DNA of 64,000 nucleotides from Streptomyces vietnamensis. Its GTDB lineage: Bacteria > Actinomycetota > Actinomycetes > Streptomycetales > Streptomycetaceae. A model generated the notes under the pieces. The model saw nothing but the letters and a program-made list of their open reading frames with translations, did not search any database and was not told the origin of the DNA. The position numbers and the translations under genes are program-made. The stretch spans positions 222,636 to 286,635 of the forward strand of contig NZ_CP010408.1 in assembly GCF_000830005.1 (NCBI RefSeq), written 5' to 3'. Of this stretch, positions 57,794 through 64,000 are shown piece after piece (position 1 is the first letter of the stretch; every line of letters starts with the position of its first letter).

Positions 57794-58447
57794 ATGCCCC
57801 TGGACTTCACCCACCCGCACGAATTCAGCTGCTTCGGCACGCTCCACCCCGACCGCCTCGTTGCGTGGTCCTTCGGGGACCCCTACGTCGAGTGGGAGCT
57901 CACCGGCCTCTTCTCCGGCCCCGGTACCTACACCACCGTCCCGCTCGACGCCGAAACGGACATGCACTACCACCCCGGCGACCAGGGCGCCCCCAACACC
58001 GTGGCTCAGCGCCTCGCCGCCCGCTACGGCTTCGACGGCCTCGACGTCCGGGGCCCCGTCCACTTCACCGGCCCGAGCGGTGAGACCGACCGCGCCCTGG
58101 GCATCGCCCCGGACGCCTTCGACGTCCTCTACGCGCGGGTCAAGGACATCTGCGCCGACCTCGGCGTCCGTACCTGGTGCAAGCTCCACCCCGGCGACAC
58201 CGTCAGCGTCCGCTGCACCGACCTGGAACGCGGCGACACCTACTGGTTCCTGAACACCCCCCACCGCTTCCAGGGCTTCAGGGATTTTCCCGCTGACAGC
58301 AAGACGCTGGAGTTCATCCCCGGCGCCCGCATCCTGGTCTGCGACGACGAGTTCACGGTGACCGCCTACGGCACCTACGAGTGCCGCGCGGACCGCGCCC
58401 CCGCCGGGTACTGGCAGCGCACCGGCAACCAGCTGCTCCCCGCCTGA
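57794..58447 (+). CDS. Hypothetical protein
   Basis: 217 residues from ATG 57794 after CTGGAG. MPLDFTHPHEFSCFGTLHPD, then DPYVEWELTGLFSGPGTYTT, then VSVRCTDLERGDTYWFLNTP. Beta-rich and aromatic. No family was recognised. A 13-bp hairpin follows. Confidence 0.7.
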   Translation: MPLDFTHPHEFSCFGTLHPDRLVAWSFGDPYVEWELTGLFSGPGTYTTVPLDAETDMHYHPGDQGAPNTVAQRLAARYGFDGLDVRGPVHFTGPSGETDRALGIAPDAFDVLYARVKDICADLGVRTWCKLHPGDTVSVRCTDLERGDTYWFLNTPHRFQGFRDFPADSKTLEFIPGARILVCDDEFTVTAYGTYECRADRAPAGYWQRTGNQLLPA

Positions 58448-58452
58448 CCCGC

Positions 58453-58483
58453 CCCCTTCCCCGGCCCGGCGCCGGGGAAGGGG
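58453..58483. terminator. Hairpin after the 57794 gene
   Basis: CCCCTTCCCCGGC pairs with GCCGGGGAAGGGG (13 bp) with a 5-base loop. Confidence 0.7.
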
Positions 58484-58539
58484 TTCCCAGCCGACGGCCG
58501 GCCCGTACCGCCGGCCCTCCAAACACCCGAGGAGGAACG

Positions 58540-59196
58540 ATGCACACCACCCTTCAGCAGTGCCAGGACGCACTCGAAGCCGCCCAGGACCAGGCGCAGG
58601 GTCTGGCCCGCACCCTCGCCGCCACCCTCGCCCACATGTATCCGCACGCCGCCTATTTGGTGCTGCGCCGCGACCCCCACTCCGGCGACCTCCACCTCGA
58701 CAGCCTCCGGACGGCCGGCGGCGCGCAGGGCGTCTGCGGCGACCTGGACATGCTCCCCGAGCTCACCGACCCCGAACTGCGCACGGCCTGGGGCGGGACC
58801 GATCCGCGCGATCCCCAGGCCCTGCTCCAGGTCCTCCGCGACCTCGACCATCTCGGCGCCCCGTTCGGCCGGCTCCCCGACTCGGCGCAGGTGTATGCCG
58901 ACCCGTATGAGGACACGGCGGCCCTACTGTGCTTCGTGGTCAACGCCGACGCGCCCGAGCCCGAGGGCCACGACCGGGAAGTGACCGCGCACCTCGCCCT
59001 GACCGTGAGTGAGGAGGTCACCTACGAGTTCACCGTCGAGGTCCAGCTCCCCGCGTACATCGTCAACAACCCGAACGCCCTGCGCGACTACCTCGCCGAC
59101 AACGAGGACATCTGGCTCGACGAACTCGACCCCCTGAGCGGCGTCACCATCAACGAGCGCAGCCTGGACGACGTCGAACTCACCCTCGCCGCCTAG
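58540..59196 (+). CDS. Hypothetical acidic protein
   Basis: 218 residues from ATG 58540 after GAGGAACG. Coiled start (LQQCQDALEAAQDQAQGLAR), a beta strand (AAYLVLRRDPHSGDLHLDSL) and a C-terminal part with VTYEFTVEVQLPAYIVNNPN and WLDELDPLSGVTINER. The last 60 residues have the style of small phage proteins. It lies downstream of module 11 in the same operon. Confidence 0.7.
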   Translation: MHTTLQQCQDALEAAQDQAQGLARTLAATLAHMYPHAAYLVLRRDPHSGDLHLDSLRTAGGAQGVCGDLDMLPELTDPELRTAWGGTDPRDPQALLQVLRDLDHLGAPFGRLPDSAQVYADPYEDTAALLCFVVNADAPEPEGHDREVTAHLALTVSEEVTYEFTVEVQLPAYIVNNPNALRDYLADNEDIWLDELDPLSGVTINERSLDDVELTLAA

Positions 59197-59249
59197 ACCT
59201 CCTACGACCGCACACGGGCGCTGAGGGCGCCCAGGAAGGCACGAAGCAC

Positions 59250-59459
59250 ATGCCGGAGTACAGCATCAGCTGGAACGTTGAGATCGACGCCGACACGCCC
59301 GTACATGCCGCCTTCGCGGCGCTGGCTCTCCAGCGCGATCCCACGTCCTGGGCCACGGTCTTCACCGTCCACACGGACGACGGTGACGTGGTTGTCGACC
59401 TCAACCCTCACCAGCCGGGCCCGCCGCGACTGAGCGGCCCCTGGACCCTGACCGCATAG
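59250..59459 (+). CDS. 69-residue hypothetical protein
   Basis: ATG 59250; MPEYSISWNVEIDADTPVHA, then ALQRDPTSWATVFTVHTDDG and DVVVDLNP. Looks like a small beta-alpha-beta domain (the ISWNVEIDADTP pattern recurs in many short Streptomyces plasmid proteins). Last gene of the module 11 operon. Confidence 0.68.
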   Translation: MPEYSISWNVEIDADTPVHAAFAALALQRDPTSWATVFTVHTDDGDVVVDLNPHQPGPPRLSGPWTLTA

Positions 59460-59849
59460 CCCCGCACCTCCTCGCGCCCCGGCACGGCTCACCAGCCGCG
59501 CCGGGGCGCAGTCATGCCCGGCCACCCAGGTGCATCCGGCCGGCGGTGGGCGGCCGGGCGTTCCCTCCAGCCCGGGACGCGGCCGACGCGCCCTCGGCCG
59601 GCCGGGGAGCCTCCACCGCGGCCGCCGCCGGCCCGCGCGGCCGGCGCTTGAACGCCGGCGCCCTGGAGTAGAGGACGGGCCGGCGGCACGTGCGCGGGCT
59701 CCGCCGGCGCCCCTCGGGCATGCCGCTGAACAGGGGAAATAGCGGCCTGCGCCGTTCACAAAGTGATGAGTGGCAGGTATAGTTGTGTTGTGGGTCGGTG
59801 GTGGCAGCCGACCCGCACCGAAAACCAACTCCCAGGAAAGGGGACCCCT
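59460..59849. other. Gene-free stretch with hairpins and module 12
   Basis: A 10-bp hairpin (GCGCCCCGGC / GCCGGGGCGC, 59474-59509) probably ends the previous operon. A very GC-rich stretch without coding bias follows, then leader module 12. Confidence 0.55.
59763..59826 (+). promoter_or_regulatory. Leader module 12
   Basis: GTGATG 59763-59768; TATAGT 59778-59783; stem GGGTCGG / CCGACCC (59792-59798, 59808-59814) extended by a G-U pair, loop GGTGGCA; then GCACCGAAAACC. The gene starts at ATG 59850. Confidence 0.85.
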
Positions 59850-60221
59850 ATGCCCACCCTCCTCCAGAACGGCTACGCCCTGCGGGTCGAGCCCACAGGC
59901 GGCTTCCGCCTGCTCGACTGGGACGCCGACACCTGCCCGCAGGACGCGCTCGGCGCCGACCAGGTCCGATCCGTCGACCTGACCACCCAGCTGATCATGT
60001 GGACCGACGAGCTGGCCGTCCCGCTCGGCCTCCCCGCCAACGCCCCCGCGCGCCAGCTCCTCCACGCCTACCAGGCCAACCCCACCCCCGTCTGCGGCGT
60101 GGCCGTCTTCACCGGGTCCACGCGCGCTGGAGCGCTGCTCGGCCTCACCGAGGACCAGGCACTCATGCTCGTCGACCGCTACTTCAACCGTCACCGCGAC
60201 GTCCCCCGACCGCGCCGCTAA
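59850..60221 (+). CDS. DUF3846-like protein
   Basis: 123 residues from ATG 59850 after AGGAAAGGGG. VRSVDLTTQLIMWTDELAVP, then LGLPANAPARQLLHA, then CGVAVFTGSTRAGALLGL fits DUF3846 (WxDExG, GLPxN, GxAVxTG). The family is common on plasmids and phages. Its role is unknown. Confidence 0.65.
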   Translation: MPTLLQNGYALRVEPTGGFRLLDWDADTCPQDALGADQVRSVDLTTQLIMWTDELAVPLGLPANAPARQLLHAYQANPTPVCGVAVFTGSTRAGALLGLTEDQALMLVDRYFNRHRDVPRPRR

Positions 60222-60236
60222 ACGCAGGTCACCCCC

Positions 60237-60263
60237 GGGCCCCGGAGCCGAATTCCGGGGCCC
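60237..60263. terminator. Short hairpin between operon genes
   Basis: GGGCCCCGGA pairs with TCCGGGGCCC. The next start codon is only 25 bp away, so it may regulate rather than stop transcription. Confidence 0.5.
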
Positions 60264-60287
60264 TCGAATTCGACGAAAGGAAAACCC

Positions 60288-60554
60288 GTGAAATACACCA
60301 TCATCGGAGACTGGTACGAAGTCTGGGATCTCGCCGATTCGTTTGCGGTCGTCGCCGAGGGAGCGGATTACGAGGAGGCCAAGGCGAACGCGGCCGCCGC
60401 GGTGCTGGAGGCCTTCCCGTGGCGCGCCGAGGAGGACGGCGAGACCCCCGAGACCCTCTGGGGAGGAGACAACGGCGCCTACGTCGTCGCCGCCTTCCTC
60501 GGAGACCTCGGCGCCCAGACGGTCGACGCCGCGAGCTTCCGGCTGATCGCATGA
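60288..60554 (+). CDS. Small acidic hypothetical protein
   Basis: 88 residues from GTG 60288 after AAAGGAAAACC. YTIIGDWYEVWDLADSFAVV, then AKANAAAAVLEAFPWRAEED. The stop overlaps ATG 60551, so it is co-translated with the next gene. Confidence 0.7.
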   Translation: MKYTIIGDWYEVWDLADSFAVVAEGADYEEAKANAAAAVLEAFPWRAEEDGETPETLWGGDNGAYVVAAFLGDLGAQTVDAASFRLIA

Positions 60555-61099
60555 CGGCCACCGCGACGCAGACGTACACCGTCATCGGCCTGACCCTCGA
60601 CGTCGACAGCACCGAGCTGCTCATCGCGGCCGTCCTCGCAGGCCCCGTCGCGGACCAGGTCGAGCTGCTGGCCACCAGCGAGGACGACTTCACGCGGTGG
60701 GCCGAGGAGTTCAACGCGCCCGACCCGGACACCGCCGCGACCATGGCCTACGCCTACTGCCGCGACTTCGGCTACGCCGAGGAGAGGACCGCCGGGGAGT
60801 ACCTCCAGCGGGTTCTGGCCGACGAGGGCATCGGATCCACCGGAGGTGGGCACCCGGGCTCCGGCCGCTCCTGGATCTCCGTCGCCACCCCTGACGGGGG
60901 CGAGATCCTGTTCACCGGCCAGGACAGGCACGAGGCCGAGGCGGACTACCCGCTGACCGATCACGCCGGTTGGCTCGCCTGCGGCTACGACGGGGGCGGA
61001 GTGGAATTCACCGTCCTGTACGACTCCCATGACCCCGACCTGGCCGCCGACACTGCCGCCGCCATAGCGGCCGTGCGCGCCAGCCTCGCCACCGGCTAA
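60551..61099 (+). CDS. Hypothetical protein
   Basis: 182 residues from ATG 60551 (ATGA overlap). TYTVIGLTLDVDSTELLIAA, then FTRWAEEFNAPDPDTAATMA, then WISVATPDGGEILFTGQDRH. The first 20 residues resemble the start of the previous gene product (both begin with a YT(I/V)IG strand), suggesting related domains. An 18-bp hairpin follows. Confidence 0.7.
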   Translation: MTATATQTYTVIGLTLDVDSTELLIAAVLAGPVADQVELLATSEDDFTRWAEEFNAPDPDTAATMAYAYCRDFGYAEERTAGEYLQRVLADEGIGSTGGGHPGSGRSWISVATPDGGEILFTGQDRHEAEADYPLTDHAGWLACGYDGGGVEFTVLYDSHDPDLAADTAAAIAAVRASLATG

Positions 61100-61111
61100 A
61101 CGCCTATCCGC

Positions 61112-61154
61112 GCTGCGCCCCCACCGTGCCGATTCCGCACGGTGGGGGCGCAGC
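61112..61154. terminator. Strong hairpin terminator
   Basis: GCTGCGCCCCCACCGTGC pairs perfectly with its complement (18 bp) around GATTCC, 12 bp after the stop. Confidence 0.85.
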
Positions 61155-61323
61155 CGCGCTCGGCCGACAGGGCGCAGGGCTGAACCTCCTTCCGAGCAGC
61201 GGGACCTTCTGACGACTCCACTCCGCGCCGGCCGCGGGGGCGGTGCCGGCGGTACAGGCGCGGCCGGCGGAGGACGGCCGGGCAACAGTTCACCCAGGTG
61301 GGCGGGTAATGAGGGCACCGAAA

Positions 61324-61386
61324 GTGATTCATGTGTGTTATAGTTGTCTTGTTGGTCGGCGGTGGCAGCCGATCACAAACCGAATC
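61324..61386 (+). promoter_or_regulatory. Leader module 13
   Basis: GTGATT 61324-61329 (one change); TATAGT 61339-61344; stem GGTCGGC / GCCGATC (61354-61360, 61368-61374; one G-U pair), loop GGTGGCA; then AAACCGAATCCACGC. The gene starts at ATG 61412. Confidence 0.85.
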
Positions 61387-61411
61387 CACGCACAGCCGTG
61401 AGGAGACACCC

Positions 61412-61666
61412 ATGTCCGACACCCTGTTCCGCACCCTCGACCTCATCGAGCCCGGCGACCTGGTCCTCTACCACGGCAGCATTCCCGAGCACCACGGGCT
61501 CTACCTGGCCCAGCCGTGCGACTGCTTCTACTGCGGGCGGGCGGACCACCTCGGGAGCGACGACACCCGCTACCGCCTGACGGACCCGTTCGCCGAGGAC
61601 CCGGACGCCTGCACGGTGCACCACGTGCGCCGCCGCTCCATCACCCGGTCGGCCGCCAACGCCTGA
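61412..61666 (+). CDS. Small Cys-containing hypothetical protein
   Basis: 84 residues from ATG 61412 after GTGAGGAG. LFRTLDLIEPGDLVLYHGSI, then YLAQPCDCFYCGRADHLGSD. CDCFYC plus His could bind zinc. The LIEPGDLVLYHGSI part looks like a small beta barrel. Confidence 0.7.
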   Translation: MSDTLFRTLDLIEPGDLVLYHGSIPEHHGLYLAQPCDCFYCGRADHLGSDDTRYRLTDPFAEDPDACTVHHVRRRSITRSAANA

Positions 61667-61675
61667 CCCTCCCTC

Positions 61676-61701
61676 GGGGCGCAGCCGTCCGGCTGCGCCC
61701 C
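61676..61701. terminator. Hairpin before module 14
   Basis: GGGGCGCAGCC / GGCTGCGCCCC, 11 bp, loop GTCC, 10 bp after the stop. Confidence 0.65.
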
Positions 61702-61707
61702 GCACCG

Positions 61708-61745
61708 GGCGGCGGGGAGTGGCACCCCGCCGCCGCCGAGGACAC
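61708..61745 (+). promoter_or_regulatory. Leader module 14 (hairpin only, 10-bp stem)
   Basis: GGCGGCGGGG / CCCCGCCGCC (61708-61717, 61725-61734), loop AGTGGCA, then GCCGAGGACACCAC. No promoter. ATG 61766 is 31 bp on. The stem shares almost no bases with module 6 yet keeps the loop. Confidence 0.83.
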
Positions 61746-61765
61746 CACTCACGAAAGGGCAGACC

Positions 61766-62263
61766 ATGACCGACAAGACCCTCATCGACGGCACCGCCAA
61801 CCCGGACAACCTGGGCCCCGACGCCATGCGCTGGACCCCCGAGCCGGAGCAGCCGGCCGTTTCCCTGGCCGACCTCTTCGGAGCGGTCATCCACAGGTAC
61901 AGCCGAGCCCAGGCCCTCGCCGACGGGGCCTTGGTCGCCGTCGGCGCTGACATCGCCCGAGAGGCCAGGTTCGGGGTTCCGGTGGCGCTCACCGCGGCCG
62001 CGTGGGCTGACTGCGTCGCCTGGACCGACGAGGACAACCGGCAGACCTATCAAGACGAGTCGGGCCGCCTCTGGGACGTGCTCTGGATGACCCACCACGC
62101 CATCCGACGGTCCAACGGAGGGAGGTCTTGCACTGTAGAGCTCTACCGGGTCCCGCGCGACGGAGAGAGCCACGAGAGCGAGCAGACGTGGCTGCTCGCC
62201 ACGTGCGGGCCCGGCGATGACGGGGAGCCTGTGATCACGATCTCTCTTCCGGGCGAGGACTGA
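61766..62263 (+). CDS. Hypothetical protein
   Basis: 165 residues from ATG 61766 after GAAAGGG. ADLFGAVIHRYSRAQALADG, then LVAVGADIAREARFGVPVAL, then WADCVAWTDEDNRQTYQDES. This order, a helix followed by ADG-x-LV and FP-like VALT, is shared by a widespread family of small plasmid and phage proteins (named DUF6573 as I recall). Function unknown. Confidence 0.65.
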   Translation: MTDKTLIDGTANPDNLGPDAMRWTPEPEQPAVSLADLFGAVIHRYSRAQALADGALVAVGADIAREARFGVPVALTAAAWADCVAWTDEDNRQTYQDESGRLWDVLWMTHHAIRRSNGGRSCTVELYRVPRDGESHESEQTWLLATCGPGDDGEPVITISLPGED

Positions 62264-62275
62264 CAGTCGGAAGCC

Positions 62276-62309
62276 GCGCCCCACCTCTTTCCGGCGAGGG
62301 GTGGGGCGC
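62276..62309. terminator. Hairpin terminator
   Basis: GCGCCCCACC / GGTGGGGCGC, 10 bp, 13 bp after the stop at 62263. Confidence 0.7.
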
Positions 62310-62376
62310 AGTGCGCTTCGCGGCCCTTCCCGCATGCGGAAATCCCCCCGAGAAAGATCCGCGCGACCCCCCAGGA

Positions 62377-62437
62377 GTGGTGTATATGAGTTATAGTTGT
62401 CTCGTTGGTCGGTGGTGGCAACCGGCCAGGAAACCGG
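62377..62437 (+). promoter_or_regulatory. Leader module 15
   Basis: GTGGTG 62377-62382 (one change); TATAGT 62392-62397; stem GGTCGGT / ACCGGCC (62407-62413, 62421-62427; one G-U pair), loop GGTGGCA; then AAACCGGAAGC. The closing pair is T-A instead of C-G. The gene starts at ATG 62460. Confidence 0.83.
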
Positions 62438-62459
62438 AAGCAGACCGAGAGGAATCGGC

Positions 62460-62891
62460 ATGGCAATCACGTCGCACGAGCGGACCCCGTATGAGGTTGA
62501 GCGCGCCGCTGCGCTGTTGATGGGCTTCTTCAACGCGGTGGGGGACGGCTGCCACGTTCTCGTCGTCGCGGCATCGGCGAACGGCGACACCCTCTCGATT
62601 CCCGTTCCGTTCCACAACGACGGCGAGACGACGGACTTGGACCCGGATGACGCTCTTGAGGCGATGATGCTCCTCACCCTCGCCGCCATCGTGGGCGGTG
62701 GCGCGGTGATCCGCACGAACTTCGCCAACCAGACCTCCGAGGTGAGGGGGTGGAAGCTGGTGGAGTTCTACGCCAAGCCGCTCAGTGCTTCGGAGATCTT
62801 CAGCGTCTACTGCACGGATGCGGAGACGGGGGAGTTGATCGCGCCGGAGTGGGGTGTGGAGTACTTGGCTGCGCCCCGTCTGACGGTCTGA
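62460..62891 (+). CDS. Hypothetical protein
   Basis: 143 residues from ATG 62460 after GAGAGGAA. YEVERAAALLMGFFNAVGDG, then LSIPVPFHNDGETTDLDPDD, a hydrophobic stretch (ALEAMMLLTLAAIVGGGAVI) and an end with LIAPEWGVEYLAAPRL. The hydrophobic stretch is possibly a membrane segment or a buried helix. GC3 is slightly lower than neighbours. Confidence 0.68.
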   Translation: MAITSHERTPYEVERAAALLMGFFNAVGDGCHVLVVAASANGDTLSIPVPFHNDGETTDLDPDDALEAMMLLTLAAIVGGGAVIRTNFANQTSEVRGWKLVEFYAKPLSASEIFSVYCTDAETGELIAPEWGVEYLAAPRLTV

Positions 62892-63108
62892 CGCGGGGGC
62901 TCCGGGGTGCGGGTGCTCTGCCCGCGCCCCGGAGCTTCCCCGGTCCGCCAGGGCTGCTGGACGGCGGCGCCCGCCTCGGCCTCCGGCCCCGTGCTGCCCC
63001 CGTTTTCTGGTCGCTTTCGGGCCTTGGCTCTTCGGACCCCGCCCGGCCCGGTTGCGGCCGTGTCGCGGCCGGTTGCCGGCCGCAGGACGCCCTCGCAGGG
63101 TTTCCAAA

Positions 63109-63172
63109 GTGATGAATGTGCGTTAAGGTTGTCTCGTTGGTCGATCGTGGCAGTCGGCCTTCCCCGAGTCCG
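63109..63172 (+). promoter_or_regulatory. Leader module 16
   Basis: GTGATGAATG at 63109; -10 is TAAGGT 63124-63129; stem GGTCGAT / GTCGGCC (63139-63145, 63153-63159; two G-U pairs), loop CGTGGCA; then CCCCGAGTCCG. The gene starts at GTG 63197. This is the most diverged promoter-bearing copy. Confidence 0.75.
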
Positions 63173-63196
63173 TATCTCGCTCCTAGGAGACACCCT

Positions 63197-63496
63197 GTGA
63201 AGAAGCCCGTTCTTTGCTGCGCTACCCACGTGTGGGCTGGCGATGTGGATAAGGCCACCGAGCACTACGCCACTTATCAGGAGACCAGCGCGGCGCAGCT
63301 CGACGAGATCGCCGACCGGCTCGAAGCCCGCGACGCGGTTGGGGATTCGCAGGAGGCGAAGGAGCTGCGCGAGAACGCCGCCTACAACCGCGAGGCCGCC
63401 GCACGGGCCCGCAGCGCCGATGGCCGCGAACACCTCCGCCGCACCGGCCTGTGGCTCACTCCCTCGTGCGTCCGCAGGACCCGCGCCGAAGCCTGA
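63197..63496 (+). CDS. Small helical hypothetical protein
   Basis: 99 residues from GTG 63197 after TAGGAG. Starts KKPVLCCATHVWAGDVDKAT, then a long charged helix (LDEIADRLEARDAVGDSQEA, then KELRENAAYNREAAARAR). The helical part may dimerise. Last gene of the window. Confidence 0.68.
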   Translation: MKKPVLCCATHVWAGDVDKATEHYATYQETSAAQLDEIADRLEARDAVGDSQEAKELRENAAYNREAAARARSADGREHLRRTGLWLTPSCVRRTRAEA

Positions 63497-64000
63497 CTGC
63501 AGGCGTTCTGCCCGTGCCCGGGGCCGCCGGACAGCCGTGCCGGAAGTGGCCCTGGGACGGGGTGTTTTGACGGCGTGACAGCTGTGTGAGGGAGGCCCGA
63601 AAGGGCCTCTTTTTCTTTTCCGGAATGGTTCCCTATTCGATTTCCGAGCGGCACTATCTCGCGCACACATTACGTGACAGGCCATCAGATCGGGAAGTCT
63701 CGGGGGGACAGCTCTCGACGCACCCGGAACATGTCGGGGCGGATCATCGGCCGATGGAGAGCGCCGAATTGCTAAGTCCTGCAATCCGGCCGTAAGGCCG
63801 CCCGGGAATTTACGCCCGCACTCGGCCCCGTGATTCCGGACGCCCGCGAGGGCGACCCACCCCATCCACGGCGCCCGAAAGGGCGCTGAAACCCCCTCAG
63901 CAAAACACACTGTCACCCCCACCCCCGAACACCCCCACCCCACCCCCCGACACCCACGCACCCCCTCCCACCCCCACAGGCCCCGACAGGGGCCCACACC
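63497..64000. other. Gene-free right end with a G-rich/C-rich strand bias
   Basis: After the terminator (63592-63619) no gene is convincing. From about 63893 to the end the plus strand is a C-rich tract with almost no G and many CCCC runs, so the minus strand has many G-runs able to form quadruplexes. It could be a leader or a structural region of the next unit. Confidence 0.5.
63592..63619 (+). terminator. Classic intrinsic terminator
   Basis: GAGGCCC GAAA GGGCCTC followed by TTTTTCTTTT, a textbook hairpin plus T-tract, rare in this DNA. Confidence 0.9.

Noticed and set aside
62807..63997. Long minus-strand open frame at the right end
   Set aside because: Runs opposite two plus-strand genes with leader modules, and through a terminator; bias is on the plus strand.
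1..64000. CRISPR arrays, rRNA and tRNA genes
   Set aside because: No regular direct-repeat/spacer array and no cloverleaf or rRNA-like stretch seen on either strand.

Overview
This looks like a piece of a large Streptomyces plasmid, or a plasmid-derived accessory region of a chromosome arm. GC content is very high, with G or C at nearly every third codon position. GTG and TTG starts are common. There is a Streptomyces-type TraB (FtsK-like) conjugative translocase, a WhiB-like protein, and many short genes of no known function. No rRNA, tRNA or CRISPR array is visible, and no replication initiator is recognised. A sliding-clamp-like gene and two clusters of an iteron-like repeat make a replicon plausible.

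Layout. Bases 1-6.0 kb hold a conjugation operon: a coiled-coil membrane protein, a GIY-YIG/winged-helix protein, a very Gly/Ser-rich protein, a small helical protein and TraB. Bases 6.1-10.8 kb hold a gene remnant, a pentapeptide-repeat membrane protein, an IS110 element, a hypothetical gene and a lipoprotein. Bases 10.9-12.6 kb hold repeat cluster 1 (GGCTTGCCCA) and a DnaN-like gene. Bases 12.7-26.1 kb are a run of small co-oriented accessory genes with shared promoters and leaders, ending near a WhiB-like gene. One gene in this run is split by a complete Tn554-like transposon (15.5-20.1 kb). Bases 26.1-28.4 kb hold a secreted peptide and a Doc-like toxin-antitoxin pair.

Bases 28.47-33.03 kb are an unbroken chain of four mobile units: an IS5-like element, a transposase-free cassette carrying a DUF6082-like gene, an IS630 and an IS701. 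Each unit is separated from the next by the tetranucleotide CTAG.

Bases 33-63.5 kb are the most unusual part. At least sixteen copies of a 5'-leader module precede small, mostly unknown genes. Twelve copies have a promoter with GTGATG exactly 15 bp before a TATAGT -10 box. All have a hairpin whose stem sequence changes by compensatory or G-U changes while the loop keeps GTGGCA, then a CCGRA-type box, then the ribosome site. Four copies lack the promoter and sit between genes, consistent with a structured RNA element used inside operons as well as at mRNA 5' ends. This region is broken by a second, decayed Tn554-like element (46.18-52.21 kb) that split a PAPS-reductase-like gene and carries a GC-poor cargo gene and a barstar-domain gene. 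It also contains a secreted NucA/NucB-type nuclease and several zinc-ribbon miniproteins. Iteron cluster 2 lies at 36.2-37.1 kb.

All family names come from reading the translations. Start codons were chosen by ribosome-binding sites and coding bias.
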